This document shows, piece by piece, positions 43,230 through 52,683 of a stretch of 64,000 nucleotides of DNA (position 1 is its first letter; the number at the start of each line of letters is the position of its first letter). Origin of the DNA: Methylobacterium sp. Its GTDB lineage: Bacteria; Pseudomonadota; Alphaproteobacteria; Rhizobiales; Beijerinckiaceae. The translations under genes and the position numbers were made by a program. Below the pieces are notes generated by a model, which worked only from the letters and a program-made list of their open reading frames with translations, was not told the DNA's origin and searched no databases. The DNA lies in the NCBI GenBank assembly GCA_013823325.1, contig PNLY01000013.1, forward strand, positions 19,526-83,525. The letters run 5' to 3'.

Positions 43230-43505
43230 ATGCGCTTCGGCCTGTTCGGTAGGGACAAGCGCGAGGCCGCCGGGGCCGATGCCTCGGCGCGGATCAAGCA
43301 ACAGGTGCGCGAGCTGCTCGGCCTGCCCGAGAGCGCCGTGATCGCCGTCAACGAGATCCTCTGCGCCGATCCCGCCTGCCCGGGTACCGAGACGGTGATC
43401 CTGGTGATGAAGCCCGGCGAGAAGACCCGGGCGTTCAAGGTGCAGATGGGGCTGGCGGAGCTGACGCCGGAGGCGCTGGCGGCGGCGTTGTCCGAGGCAA
43501 GCTAG
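43230..43505 (+). CDS. Small Cys-containing protein (CxxxxCPG), unknown
   Basis: A 91-residue soluble protein with two cysteines in EILCADPACPGTETVI (C45 and C50), followed by a strand-rich segment and a C-terminal helix. The gene follows the WD40 gene by 6 bp, so the two form an operon. The CxxxxCPG element looks like a metal or redox site. I know homologues only as hypothetical proteins next to WD40 genes. Confidence 0.7.
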   Translation: MRFGLFGRDKREAAGADASARIKQQVRELLGLPESAVIAVNEILCADPACPGTETVILVMKPGEKTRAFKVQMGLAELTPEALAAALSEAS

Positions 43506-43590
43506 CCGCGACGAAGCCACCGCCATGATGTGTCAGCAGATGGCGGCGAGGCGCCTTAACCTTTGGCGATGCCATCGCTAGCTTACCCTC

Positions 43591-44745
43591 ATGGCGACGC
43601 GACCGCGAAAAACCCTGACCCTCGACAAGGCGGAGGCGCGCCGGATCTGGCTCAAGGCCCAGAGGCTCGACACGCGTGAGCCCTTCGGCTCCGGCCCGGA
43701 GGCGACGGCCGCCGCCGTCGCTCATCTCGGCTATGTCCAGATCGACACGATCAACGTGGTCGAGCGCTGCCACCACCACATCCTCTACAGCCGGATTCCC
43801 GCTTATCGCCGCGACGACCTCGCGCAGGCGCAGTCGCTCGATAAATCGGTGTTCGAGTACTGGACGCATGCGCTGTCCTATGTGCCGACCGCGGACCTGC
43901 GCTATTTCCTGCCGGCGATGAAGGCGCACCGCGCCGAGCCCAAGCGCTGGGCCTCGGTCGGCAGCCGCGAGGAGACGCGCAAGCTGCTGCGCCGCATCCG
44001 CAAGGATGGCGCCCTGACCATCCGCGACATCGATACCGACGTGCTGGTCGAGAAGACGCATCTCTGGGCCAGCAAGAAGCCGTCCAAGGGCCTGCTCGAG
44101 CGCGCCTTCTACGATGGCGAGCTTACGATCTCCGCCCGCTCCGGCATGCTCAAGACCTATGAGCTGATCGACCGGCATTTCGGCTGGGAGAAGCAGCCGG
44201 CGCCGGCCTCCGAGCGTCAGGTCGCGGCCTATAAGCTCGACCGCGCGCTGCGGGCTCAAGGGCTCGTCAGCCTCGATTCGATCTGCCATCTCGATGCGCC
44301 CAGCAAGAAGGCGGTCGCCGAGCTGATCGCCGGGCGGGTCAGGCGCAAGGAGCTGGTGCCGGTCGCGATCGAGGGCGCGGACAGGACGCCGCACTGGGCG
44401 ATTCCGGAGGTGCTGGAGCCATCCGAACCGGCAGACGGCAGCCTGATCCACATCCTCTCGCCTTTCGATCCGCTGATCATCCAGCGCAAGCGGCTGAAGC
44501 TGTTTTTTGGCTATGACCACGTCTTCGAGGCCTATCTGCCCAAGGAGAAGCGCGTCTTCGGCTATTTCGGCCTGCCGGTGCTGGCGGGGGACCGCATCGT
44601 CGCCGTCGCCGATCTCAAGACCGACCGGGCGGCGCGCAAGCTCCTGGTGCAGCAATGGACCTGGCTGGATGCAGAGCCCTCGCCGGAGCTGAAGAGGCGG
44701 GTCGACGATGAGATGCAGCGCTTCGAGCGGTTTCAGCTGGCCTGA
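43591..44745 (+). CDS. YcaQ-type winged-helix DNA glycosylase (AlkX-like)
   Basis: A 384-residue protein of the COG3214 family, three winged-helix domains plus a barrel. The catalytic QxD motif is Q50-I-D52 in GYVQIDTINVVERCHHHILYSR (quoted in part). E. coli YcaQ unhooks interstrand DNA crosslinks and removes bulky N7 alkylguanines. Length matches (about 400). No repair genes are adjacent. It is convergent with the SGNH gene, 7 bp away. Confidence 0.88.
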   Translation: MATRPRKTLTLDKAEARRIWLKAQRLDTREPFGSGPEATAAAVAHLGYVQIDTINVVERCHHHILYSRIPAYRRDDLAQAQSLDKSVFEYWTHALSYVPTADLRYFLPAMKAHRAEPKRWASVGSREETRKLLRRIRKDGALTIRDIDTDVLVEKTHLWASKKPSKGLLERAFYDGELTISARSGMLKTYELIDRHFGWEKQPAPASERQVAAYKLDRALRAQGLVSLDSICHLDAPSKKAVAELIAGRVRRKELVPVAIEGADRTPHWAIPEVLEPSEPADGSLIHILSPFDPLIIQRKRLKLFFGYDHVFEAYLPKEKRVFGYFGLPVLAGDRIVAVADLKTDRAARKLLVQQWTWLDAEPSPELKRRVDDEMQRFERFQLA

Positions 44746-44752
44746 GCCAATC

Positions 44753-46003
44753 TCAGTTCGGGCGCGGCCAACGGAAATCGTCGGCGCGGCCGGGGCGCGG
44801 CTCGGGTGCGATGCCCTGGCCGAAGACGCGGTCGAGCCCGGCTGCGACATCGCCGCGGCCGCGCGCCTCCTGGATCGATGCGATCAGCGCCGTGTCGCCG
44901 CCCGGGGAAACCGCACCGGTCAGGGGCAGGATCGGGCCGGCGAGCGGTCGCGGCGGGACCACCGGTAGGAGAGGAAGGTCGGTCGGTATGCCGCTGACCA
45001 TGCGGTCGATCATGCGCTCGACACCCATGGGCTGCTGCGGCGAGGCGGGCGTGCCCTCTGCCTCCGGAGGAACCGGCAGGGCGATGACATTCTGCGTCGG
45101 CGTCTTCTCCAGGATACGGCGGATGACGACGTCGACGAAGTGGGCTGCCTTGCGGGCGCCGGCCTTGGTGAAGTGCACGCCGTCGCCGAGCCGCAGGCGG
45201 GAGATCTGGCCATTCACGTCCGGTCCCATGGCGGCGTAGCGGTTTTCCGTGTCGACATAGGCGCCCCAGAGATCGACGAACTCGCCGCCGGCCGCCTCGG
45301 AGCCCTTGCGGAACAGGTCGTTCAGCGTGGTCAGGTCGGCCGAGAGGCGGGCGTTCTGCATCGGCGGCGCGCCGACCCAGATCAGCGGCACGCGCTTGGC
45401 ACTGAAGGCTGAGGCGACGGCCTCGATCCGTGCCTTGTAGAGCTGGAGCCAGCGTTCGCTCAGCGGTTCATGGGCGATCTCGCCCTCGCGGATCACCTGG
45501 CGGTCGTTCGGCCCGAGCACGACGACGCCGACCATCACCTTGGCATCCGCCGCGAGGAGCTCGCCGGCGGCCTTCGGCCAGTCGTAGAAATCGGTGCGGA
45601 CCAAACCGCTATCGGCCTTGGCTTTGTTCTCGACGGCGACGTCGGCCCGGTCCTGCAGGCTGTCCTCCAGCCCTTCGGCGATCTGCCCGGCGAGCGTGTC
45701 GCCGATGACCAGGACGTGGTGATTGACGTCGACCTTGGGGATGATCGGATCGTCGCGGACGACGACCCGCGTCGGTGCCCGGCGCTGCTGGACCGGCGCG
45801 ACACGCTGGCGCTGCGGGCGCGGCTGCGCCACAGGCCGCTCCGGGATCTGCCAGAACATGTTGAACAGGCTGCGCCCCTGCGGCGGCGCCTGTGGTATCC
45901 GGCCGGGTGGCACCGGATTCTGGGCGATCGAGACCGGTCCGCCGGTGACGAGCACGAGCAGGGCAGCCGCCAGGACCATGAAGAGCGAACGCAGGCGCAT
46001 CAT
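44753..46003 (-). CDS. DUF459 SGNH-hydrolase-like exported protein
   Basis: A 416-residue exported protein: signal peptide to about SIA-QN, a Pro/Arg/Gln-rich linker (30-90), an SGNH domain at about 95-300 and a Pro-rich tail. Block I reads VIGDTLAGQ with Thr103 where the nucleophilic Ser of GDSL is expected; block III VLGPNDRQ and the DxxH-type GDGVHFTKAG are kept. DUF459 proteins may deacylate cell-envelope glycans. The gene follows a lytic transglycosylase on the same strand (64 bp), which fits an envelope role. Confidence 0.82.
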   Translation of the reverse strand: MMRLRSLFMVLAAALLVLVTGGPVSIAQNPVPPGRIPQAPPQGRSLFNMFWQIPERPVAQPRPQRQRVAPVQQRRAPTRVVVRDDPIIPKVDVNHHVLVIGDTLAGQIAEGLEDSLQDRADVAVENKAKADSGLVRTDFYDWPKAAGELLAADAKVMVGVVVLGPNDRQVIREGEIAHEPLSERWLQLYKARIEAVASAFSAKRVPLIWVGAPPMQNARLSADLTTLNDLFRKGSEAAGGEFVDLWGAYVDTENRYAAMGPDVNGQISRLRLGDGVHFTKAGARKAAHFVDVVIRRILEKTPTQNVIALPVPPEAEGTPASPQQPMGVERMIDRMVSGIPTDLPLLPVVPPRPLAGPILPLTGAVSPGGDTALIASIQEARGRGDVAAGLDRVFGQGIAPEPRPGRADDFRWPRPN

Positions 46004-46067
46004 GCTCTCGATCGGCGCCGGTCGGATGTGGGCGCCGGGAGCAATATAGTGGCGATCGCCCGCTTCG

Positions 46068-47303
46068 TCAGCGGGGCGCCTTCATCCGCGTGAGCAGCGC
46101 CGGGGTCGGATAGCCGTCGGCGAGCATGCCGACGCGCAGCTGATACTGCCTGACCGCCTCGCGCGTGCCGGTGCCGATGCGTCCGTCGGCGTCGTGATTG
46201 TAGAGGCCGAGGCCCTTCAGCCGGCGCTGCACGTCGGTGATCCCCGCCTTGTCGAGGCGCGGCGCCTTGACCGGCCAGTCGCCCTGCAGGGCAGGGCGGC
46301 CCATGATCCGGTCGCCGAGATGGCCGACGGCCAGCGCATAGGCGTCGGAAGAGTTGTATTTCTTGATGACGTCGAAATTCGCGGTCAGCAGCAGGGCAGG
46401 GCCGGTATGGCCGGCCGGATAGAACAGCCTGGCTTCGCCAGAGGAGGGGAGTGAACCGCCGTCGGCGCGGCGCACCCCGGCGGAACGGAAGGAAGAGAAG
46501 CTGGCGCGGTAGAGATTGTGGTCGAAGCCCTCCGGCACCACAACCTCGATGCCCCAGGGCAGGCCGGGGGTCCAGCCATAGCCCTTGAGGTAGTTGGCGG
46601 TCGAGGCGATGGCGTCGCTGGTCGAGGTCCAGATGTCGGCATGGCCGTCGCCGGTCTGGTCGACCGCATATTTCATGTAGCTCGACGGCATGAACTGGGT
46701 GTGGCCCATCGCGCCAGCCCAGGAGCCGCGCAGCTCGTTGCGCTCGACATAGCCCTTCTCGATCAGCTCCAGCGCGGTCAAAAGCTCGTCGCGGAAGAAG
46801 TCGCCGCGATAGCGGATGTTCGCCAGCGTCGCGAGCGAGCGGATCACGTCTTTGTCGCCCTTGAACGAGCCGTAATTGGTTTCCATCCCCCAGATGCCGA
46901 GAATGATCTCCTTGGGCACGCCATAGCGGGACTCGACCTGCGCGAGCACGCTGGCATGGGCCTCCAGCATCTCGCGGCCGCGCGAGATGCGGCCGCCGCC
47001 GACCGCGCTGTTGAGATAGCTCCAGATCGGCGCGGTGAATTCCGATTGCTTGCGGGTCAGCGCGACGATCGAGGGGTCGGGCGTCACGCCCTGGAAGGCA
47101 AGGTCGAAGGTCTTGCGCGAGATGCCGCGCGCCTGCGCCATCGGCCAGAGCGTCTTCAGGAAGCTGTCGAGCCCCGGTGCGGCCGGCCGTGCCTCGGGCT
47201 TGGGAACTTGCGCCCGCGCCGGATTGATCGAACCCGTCGTCTGCGCGAGCGCCGGCCCGAGGCCGAGCGCCACGGCGAAGGCGAGAACGGTGACGGGGCG
47301 CAT
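46068..47303 (-). CDS. MltB-type lytic murein transglycosylase
   Basis: A 411-residue exported protein: signal peptide (VTVLAFAVALGLGPALA), a catalytic SLT/MltB domain with the acid Glu141 in GIWGMETNYGSF, and a C-terminal peptidoglycan-binding domain (VQRRLKGLGLYNHDADGRIG). It cuts the glycan backbone to give 1,6-anhydromuramic ends. The ATG at 47303 has GAGGAG 6 nt upstream. It probably shares a transcript with the SGNH gene. Confidence 0.93.
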   Translation of the reverse strand: MRPVTVLAFAVALGLGPALAQTTGSINPARAQVPKPEARPAAPGLDSFLKTLWPMAQARGISRKTFDLAFQGVTPDPSIVALTRKQSEFTAPIWSYLNSAVGGGRISRGREMLEAHASVLAQVESRYGVPKEIILGIWGMETNYGSFKGDKDVIRSLATLANIRYRGDFFRDELLTALELIEKGYVERNELRGSWAGAMGHTQFMPSSYMKYAVDQTGDGHADIWTSTSDAIASTANYLKGYGWTPGLPWGIEVVVPEGFDHNLYRASFSSFRSAGVRRADGGSLPSSGEARLFYPAGHTGPALLLTANFDVIKKYNSSDAYALAVGHLGDRIMGRPALQGDWPVKAPRLDKAGITDVQRRLKGLGLYNHDADGRIGTGTREAVRQYQLRVGMLADGYPTPALLTRMKAPR

Positions 47304-47393
47304 GGTTGCTCCTCTGGCTCGGTCGCAGCGTCTTTCCACCACAGCGCCCGATCGAGGTTAACCATGGGTTAACGCTGCGCCAAATCCTGTTGT

Positions 47394-48383
47394 TCAGCTC
47401 GCATTGCGCTTGCGCAGGCTTTCTTCCCAGGCCAGCGCCTGGGTGACGATCTCGGTGAGGTCGTCATGCTCCGGCTGCCAGCCGAGCTCGGCGCGGATGC
47501 GGTCGGCCTTGGCGACGAGCGCAGCCGGATCGCCCGGGCGGCGCGGCGAGAGCCGAACGGGGAAATCGACGCCCGAGACCTGCTTCACCACCTCGACGAC
47601 TTCCTTGACCGAATAGCCGCGGCCATAGCCGCAGTTCAGGGTCAGGTTCTCGCCGCCAGCGCGCAAGTGGTCGAGCGCGGCCAGGTGGGCGCGGGCGAGG
47701 TCGGTGACGTGGATATAGTCGCGGATGCAGGTGCCGTCCGGCGTCGCATAGTCGGTGCCGAAGATGTCGAGGCCGGCGCGCTGGCCGAGCGCCGCCTGGC
47801 TGGCGACCTTGATCAGATGGGTGGCGTTGGCGCTGGACTGGCCGGAACGCCCCCTAGGGTCGGCGCCGGCGACGTTGAAATAGCGCAGCGCGACATAGGT
47901 GAGGCCATGGGCGCGGGCGACGTCGCCGAGCATCCACTCGCTCATCAGCTTGGAGCGGCCATAGGGATTGATCGGATTGAGCGCGATCTCCTCCGGCACC
48001 GGCGAGACCGGTGGCTCGCCATAGACGGCGGCCGTCGACGAGAAGATCACGTGCTTCACGCCGCCACGCACGGCGCTTTCCAAGAGGGCACGCGTCTTGA
48101 CGGTGTTGTTCTGGTAGTAGCCGAGCGGATCGGAGACGGAATCCGGTACCACGATCTTTGCGGCGAAATGCGCGATCTCGCTGATGCCGTGCTCGGCGAT
48201 GGTGCGCTCGACCAGGGCCTGGTCGCCCATGTCACCGCGCACCAGGATTGCCTCCTGCGGCACCGCCCACCAGAAGCCGGTGGAGAGATCGTCGAGTACG
48301 ACGACTTTCTCGCCACGGTCCAGCAGCTCGAGGACCATGTGGCTGCCGATATAGCCGGCGCCGCCTGAAACCAGAATAGCCAT
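47394..48383 (-). CDS. galE: UDP-glucose 4-epimerase
   Basis: A 329-residue short-chain dehydrogenase-type epimerase. NAD-binding VSGGAGYIGSH (5-15), catalytic Ser115/116 in IFSSTAAVYGEP and Y141-xxx-K145 in NPYGRSK, with the GalE-specific stretch TPDGTCIRDYIHVTDLA. It interconverts UDP-glucose and UDP-galactose for surface polysaccharide. GAGGAGA precedes the ATG at 48383. It is divergent from galU, which makes UDP-glucose. Confidence 0.94.
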   Translation of the reverse strand: MAILVSGGAGYIGSHMVLELLDRGEKVVVLDDLSTGFWWAVPQEAILVRGDMGDQALVERTIAEHGISEIAHFAAKIVVPDSVSDPLGYYQNNTVKTRALLESAVRGGVKHVIFSSTAAVYGEPPVSPVPEEIALNPINPYGRSKLMSEWMLGDVARAHGLTYVALRYFNVAGADPRGRSGQSSANATHLIKVASQAALGQRAGLDIFGTDYATPDGTCIRDYIHVTDLARAHLAALDHLRAGGENLTLNCGYGRGYSVKEVVEVVKQVSGVDFPVRLSPRRPGDPAALVAKADRIRAELGWQPEHDDLTEIVTQALAWEESLRKRNAS

Positions 48384-48704
48384 CTTCGTCTCCTCGTCAC
48401 GTGACCGGCATAAACCGGAATCACGACAGTTCGAACCAGCCTGTCGGCGCGAGATGGCTAATCTCGGGCGCCGCTCGGGGGAACCCATGCAAGAATGGAG
48501 GCCAGGGCAGCAAATCCGGCAAGATACAGCGGGACTATTGACGTATCGGCAAGGCCCGGCTGGTATTCGAAGACGAGGCCGGCCCGGCTTTCGCCAGATT
48601 CACGGGCCAGCCTCAGATGGCCGGCATGAATCGGGCGAAGCCGGCTCTCCCGAAGCCCTCCGACCTCAGCAGGCGCGCGCCGAAGGCGCGCGAGATGGAC
48701 GCGC
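48384..48704. other. Divergent galE-galU promoter gap
   Basis: A 321-bp gap between the two sugar-nucleotide genes. No further gene is supportable. Apart from the hairpin just before galU (48674-48692) I see no clear operator; both promoters should lie here. Confidence 0.5.
48674..48692. promoter_or_regulatory. Hairpin just upstream of galU start
   Basis: A perfect 8-bp GC stem CGCGCGCC-GAA-GGCGCGCG ending 12 bp before the galU ATG, over the place where the ribosome site should be. No strong ribosome-binding site is visible, so the stem may lower or regulate initiation. Confidence 0.45.
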
Positions 48705-49583
48705 ATGATCAAGAAAATCCGCAAGGCGGTCTTTCCCGTCGCTGGTCTCGGCACCCGCTTCCTGCCTGCCACCAAGGCAATCCCGAAGGAGATGCTGACC
48801 ATCGTCGACCGGCCGGTGGTCCAGCATGTGGTCGACGAGGCGCGCGCCGCCGGGATCGAGCATTTCGTCTTCGTCACCGGCCGCAACAAGGCCGTGATCG
48901 AGGACCATTTCGACATGGCCTACGAGCTCGACGACACGCTGGCCAAGCGCGGCAAGACCAAGGAGCTGGACGCACTCAAGCACGATCTGCCGGCCGCCGG
49001 CGCTGCGAGCTTCACCCGCCAGCAGGCGCCGCTCGGCCTCGGCCACGCCGTCTGGTGCGCCCGCGAGATCGTCGGCGACGAGCCGTTCGCGCTGCTGCTG
49101 CCGGACATGCTGCACCATACCAGCGGCAAGGGCTGCCTGGCCGAGATGATCGCGGCCTATGAGGAGCATGGCGGCAACCACATCGCGGTGGCGCCGGTGC
49201 CGGAAGACCAGACCCATCAATACGGCATCGTCGGCGTCGCCGACGCCAAGGCCAAGGTCTCGCAGATCAGCAAGATGGTCGAGAAGCCGCCGAAAGGCAC
49301 GGCGCCGTCGAACCTGCACATCACCGGCCGCTACATCCTGCAGCCGACGATCTTCGAGCTGCTCGCCAAGCAGGAGAAGGGCGCCGGCAACGAGATCCAG
49401 CTGACGGATTCGATGATCGCGCTGGCGCAGAAGGAGAGGTTCTTCGCCGTGCGCTTCGACGGGGACATCTACGACACCGGCTCGAAGATCGGCTTCCTCA
49501 GCGCCAATGTCGCCTATGCGCTGGAGCGCGGCGACCTCGGCCCGCAACTGCGGGCCGAGGTCGAGCGGCTGCTGAAGAAATAG
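48705..49583 (+). CDS. galU: UTP-glucose-1-phosphate uridylyltransferase
   Basis: A 292-residue nucleotidyltransferase with the signature FPVAGLGTRFLPATKAIPKE near the start, the active-site region QQAPLGLGHAVWCA and the metal motif LLLPDML. It makes UDP-glucose, the precursor for glycans such as those handled by OpgG/D. It ends 12 bp before a strong hairpin and is convergent with ppa. Confidence 0.95.
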   Translation: MIKKIRKAVFPVAGLGTRFLPATKAIPKEMLTIVDRPVVQHVVDEARAAGIEHFVFVTGRNKAVIEDHFDMAYELDDTLAKRGKTKELDALKHDLPAAGAASFTRQQAPLGLGHAVWCAREIVGDEPFALLLPDMLHHTSGKGCLAEMIAAYEEHGGNHIAVAPVPEDQTHQYGIVGVADAKAKVSQISKMVEKPPKGTAPSNLHITGRYILQPTIFELLAKQEKGAGNEIQLTDSMIALAQKERFFAVRFDGDIYDTGSKIGFLSANVAYALERGDLGPQLRAEVERLLKK

Positions 49584-49594
49584 CAAACGCCGAA

Positions 49595-49625
49595 CGCCAT
49601 GGTCGGGGCGAGCCCGGCCATGGCG
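49595..49625. terminator. Bidirectional terminator between galU and ppa
   Basis: A 13-bp stem CGCCATGGTCGGG (49595-49607) and CCCGGCCATGGCG (49613-49625) with one G-T pair and a 5-nt loop (GCGAG), set in the 61-bp gap between two convergent genes. No long T-run, but position and strength make termination from both sides likely. Confidence 0.8.
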
Positions 49626-49644
49626 GATTCTCAACGAGAGGGGA

Positions 49645-50184
49645 TCAGCCCTTCTTGGCCTCCTTGGCCCGCTCGATCGCCTCGACGATCAGCTGCTTGG
49701 CCTTGGCGGCGTCGCCCCAGCCGGTGAGCTTCACCCACTTGCCGGGTTCCAGGTCCTTGTAGTGCTCGAAGAAGTGCTGGATCTGGTCGAGCGTGATCTG
49801 CGGCAGATCGGTGTAGTTCGTCACGTTCTCGTAGCGCTTGGTCAGCTTGGGGACCGGCACGGCGATGATCTTCTCGTCGCCGCCGCCCTCGTCCTCCATC
49901 ATCATCACGCCGATCGGGCGGACCGCGATATAGGAGCCCGGCACCAGCGGGCGCGTATTGGCGACGAGGACGTCGCAGGGGTCGCCGTCTTCAGACAGCG
50001 TATGCGGGATGAAGCCGTAATTTCCGGGATAGCGCATCGGCGTATAAAGGAAGCGATCGACGAAGAGCGTGCCGGCTTCCTTGTCCATCTCATACTTGAT
50101 CGGTTCGCCGCCGATGGCGACCTCGATCACGACGTTGACCTCTTCGGGGGGATTCTTGCCGATGGCGATGGCGTCGAGCCGCAT
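49645..50184 (-). CDS. ppa: Inorganic pyrophosphatase
   Basis: A 179-residue soluble family I pyrophosphatase. The signature D66-G-D68-P-C-D71-V carries the metal-binding aspartates; [14 protein letters not shown] precedes it. It hydrolyses PPi to phosphate and pulls biosynthetic reactions forward, including the GalU reaction encoded next door. The ATG at 50184 gives the standard family N-terminus ([20 protein letters not shown]). Confidence 0.96.
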   Translation of the reverse strand: MRLDAIAIGKNPPEEVNVVIEVAIGGEPIKYEMDKEAGTLFVDRFLYTPMRYPGNYGFIPHTLSEDGDPCDVLVANTRPLVPGSYIAVRPIGVMMMEDEGGGDEKIIAVPVPKLTKRYENVTNYTDLPQITLDQIQHFFEHYKDLEPGKWVKLTGWGDAAKAKQLIVEAIERAKEAKKG

Positions 50185-50326
50185 GTACCTGACCTGTCGA
50201 TGACAAAACTTCCGCGGCGTTATGCGCGGTTGCGGCGCAAAGGCCAAGCCCGGCTTTTAGTCGGAGTTACCGATTTGCGCAGCAGGGCTCCCGCTGCTAT
50301 CGGGCCGGCATGACAGGTGCGATCCC

Positions 50327-51049
50327 ATGCTGAACCGCTGGCGGCGGCCGGAAGACCGTTATGCGAGGCGCATGGCGCGGATTGCACGCTGGGACCGCCC
50401 CTTGCGCGGCCGGCTAGACCGCGCGCGCGCCTGGGCCAACATGCTCTTGGCCGATCACGGCATCTTCCGGCTCGCCTATCTCAACGCCCATCGCGTCACG
50501 CCGCAGCTCTGGCGTGCCGCCCAGCCCGCCCCGACCGACATTGCCTGGTTTGCGCGCCAGGGCGTGAAGACCATCGTCAACCTGCGCGGCGGCCGCGAGC
50601 ACGGCGCCTGGCCGCTGCAGAAGGAGGCCTGCGAGCGCCATGGCATCGCGCTGGTCGAGTTCATCCTGCGCTCGCGCGGCGCGCCCGACCGCGACACCCT
50701 CCTCGCCGCGCCGGCTTTCTTCGCCGGGCTCGAGACTCCTGCGCTGGTGCACTGCAAATCCGGCGCCGACCGGGCCGGCTTCTTCGCCGCGCTCTATCTG
50801 CTGGTCCACGAGAAGCGGCCTCTGGCCGAGGCGATGGCCGAACTCTCGCTGCGCTATGGCCATTTCCGCTTCGCCAAGACCGGCATTCTCGATGCCTTCT
50901 TCGAGGCCTATGCCCACGAGGGTGCCAGCAAGGGCACGCCGTTCCTCGACTGGGTGGCGAAGGACTACGATCCAGAGCGCCTCGAGCGCGAGTTCAAGCC
51001 CGGCTTCTTCTCGTCGCTGCTCGCCGACCGGCTGATCCGGCGAGAATAG
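50327..51049 (+). CDS. Dual-specificity/tyrosine phosphatase-like protein
   Basis: A 240-residue cytoplasmic protein. The phosphatase loop is HC143-KSGAD-R149 (CX5R), followed by AGFFAALYLLVHEKRPL; an upstream IVNLRGGRE strand is also typical of bacterial DSP-like enzymes. The general acid Asp is probably D121 or D123 of RGAPDRD. Targets are unknown; the neighbouring flippase and sugar-nucleotide genes hint at polysaccharide control. It is convergent with the flippase gene (6 bp). Confidence 0.87.
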   Translation: MLNRWRRPEDRYARRMARIARWDRPLRGRLDRARAWANMLLADHGIFRLAYLNAHRVTPQLWRAAQPAPTDIAWFARQGVKTIVNLRGGREHGAWPLQKEACERHGIALVEFILRSRGAPDRDTLLAAPAFFAGLETPALVHCKSGADRAGFFAALYLLVHEKRPLAEAMAELSLRYGHFRFAKTGILDAFFEAYAHEGASKGTPFLDWVAKDYDPERLEREFKPGFFSSLLADRLIRRE

Positions 51050-51055
51050 CCGGGT

Positions 51056-52501
51056 TTAGGCGACGCCTACTGCCCGCTGCTCGCCGATCGCGGTCCATGT
51101 CAGGCGCAGGTGCAACAGGAGCCGCCCGAGCGAGATCAGGCCGATCGCCGCGAGCACCGCCGGGGACAAGCTGCCGAAGCCCCAGATCACGATCGCCGCG
51201 GCGGCCAGCGCGATCGCGTTGGCCGTCATCTGGCTCTGCGGGCGCGACGAGAAGGCGCCCATCTCCTGCAAGGGGCCGACCAACGCGCCGCAGCCATAGA
51301 ACAGCGCCATGATCGCCATCACTTCGCCGATGCCGCCCCATTTGGTGCCGCTCAGGAGGAATTCGTCGGTGCCGACGGCGACGAAGGCGATCGTGGTGAA
51401 GAGTGCTCCCACGATCGCCACCATGCCCAGGGTGAGCAGGCGAGCCCGCTTCTGCTGATCGAGGCCGCGATGCTTGCGCAGGTCGCTCATCACCAGCGGA
51501 GTCGTCACGGCGCCGAACATCTGCGCCGGCATATCGAGCAGACGCGTCGCCAGTGCGACATGGGCGGCCAAGACCGGATTGCTCGAGAGCGGCAGGGCCA
51601 GCAGCGGCGCAGCCGAGAAGCCGAAGGAGAGCAGCGCGGACGGAAGCAGGAAGGTTGGCGAGCTGCGCCATTGCCATCCCGCTGCGGCCAATTCGGTCAG
51701 CGACCAGCGCGCTGGGTGCATCAGGCGCAGCAGCGAGCCGCGCCGCCGCCAGGCGAGATAGCAGGCGGTCGCGGCATGGCCGAAGGCGTCCGCCGCGAAC
51801 AGGGCCAGCGCGGTCGGTCCGAGCGGCCAGATCAGCAGGATCATCATCCCCGGCTGGAGCAGCGCCTGGACGATGTTGCTGTTGCCGATCGTGGCGAAAT
51901 CGCCCTCCGCCGTGGCTTCCGCCAGCAGCAGCCGGATCGCCGCCCGACTCGCCAGCGAGATCAGGAAGAGCGCGCCGAAGCCGCGCAGGACCCAGCCCTG
52001 CGCGGCCGCGAACAGGGTCGTGATCGCGGCGACGGCGAGAAAGACGACGCCGGTGGCCACCGCCAGGCGGAAGGCCCTACCCAGGCGCAGCCGGTCGTTG
52101 TTCTGGAAGAACACCGCCTCGAACCGCAGCAGCACGGCGATCGACATGAAATTGGCCAGAGCCGCGAAGATCGCGAAGTCGGCGAAGACCTTGGGCGGAC
52201 AAAGGGCGGCCGCCAGCAGCAGCCCCCACACCGACAGCAGGCGCGCCTGCACGAAGCGCAGCGCCAGCATGGCGCCGTCGCGGAAGCCGGTCTTCTGGGT
52301 GAGTGACGACAGCGCGGCCCTGGGAGTGGGCGCGGTCGATGCCGGTCCGATCAGGTCCTTGACGAGACTGACCCGGGTCAGGGCGAGCTGTGCCGCCATC
52401 TCAGCGTCCTCAGCCGGGGCCGTGGGCAGGTCGTCGTCGCCGGCCGGCTGGCCATGGCGCTTGCCTGTCGGAGCCCGCACGCGATCAATGGGATCGATCA
52501 C
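51056..52501 (-). CDS. Polysaccharide/lipopolysaccharide flippase-like membrane protein
   Basis: A 481-residue protein with about 11-12 hydrophobic helices in the pattern of the MATE-like oligosaccharide flippases (Wzx/RfbX group), preceded by a soluble N-terminus of about 75 residues. It would move lipid-linked sugar units across the inner membrane. The start is GTG 52501; an ATG 34 codons later (MAAQLALTRV) is an alternative. No glycosyltransferases are adjacent, so the glycan is unknown. Confidence 0.8.
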   Translation of the reverse strand: MIDPIDRVRAPTGKRHGQPAGDDDLPTAPAEDAEMAAQLALTRVSLVKDLIGPASTAPTPRAALSSLTQKTGFRDGAMLALRFVQARLLSVWGLLLAAALCPPKVFADFAIFAALANFMSIAVLLRFEAVFFQNNDRLRLGRAFRLAVATGVVFLAVAAITTLFAAAQGWVLRGFGALFLISLASRAAIRLLLAEATAEGDFATIGNSNIVQALLQPGMMILLIWPLGPTALALFAADAFGHAATACYLAWRRRGSLLRLMHPARWSLTELAAAGWQWRSSPTFLLPSALLSFGFSAAPLLALPLSSNPVLAAHVALATRLLDMPAQMFGAVTTPLVMSDLRKHRGLDQQKRARLLTLGMVAIVGALFTTIAFVAVGTDEFLLSGTKWGGIGEVMAIMALFYGCGALVGPLQEMGAFSSRPQSQMTANAIALAAAAIVIWGFGSLSPAVLAAIGLISLGRLLLHLRLTWTAIGEQRAVGVA

Positions 52502-52683
52502 GTCGCTTCGCTCCGCGGGCAGAAGGCTGCGCCTCTATGGTTAACGCTCGGTAAATTCTCGGTCTTTCGCGATGTCGCTGCAGTTGCTCGATCGGTATGA
52601 TGGTGCGTATGGCGGAAAAGTGGCGATTGACGTCATTTGTCAGTGATCCACCTGCGGCCATGCGCCATAAGCCTGACAATCAT

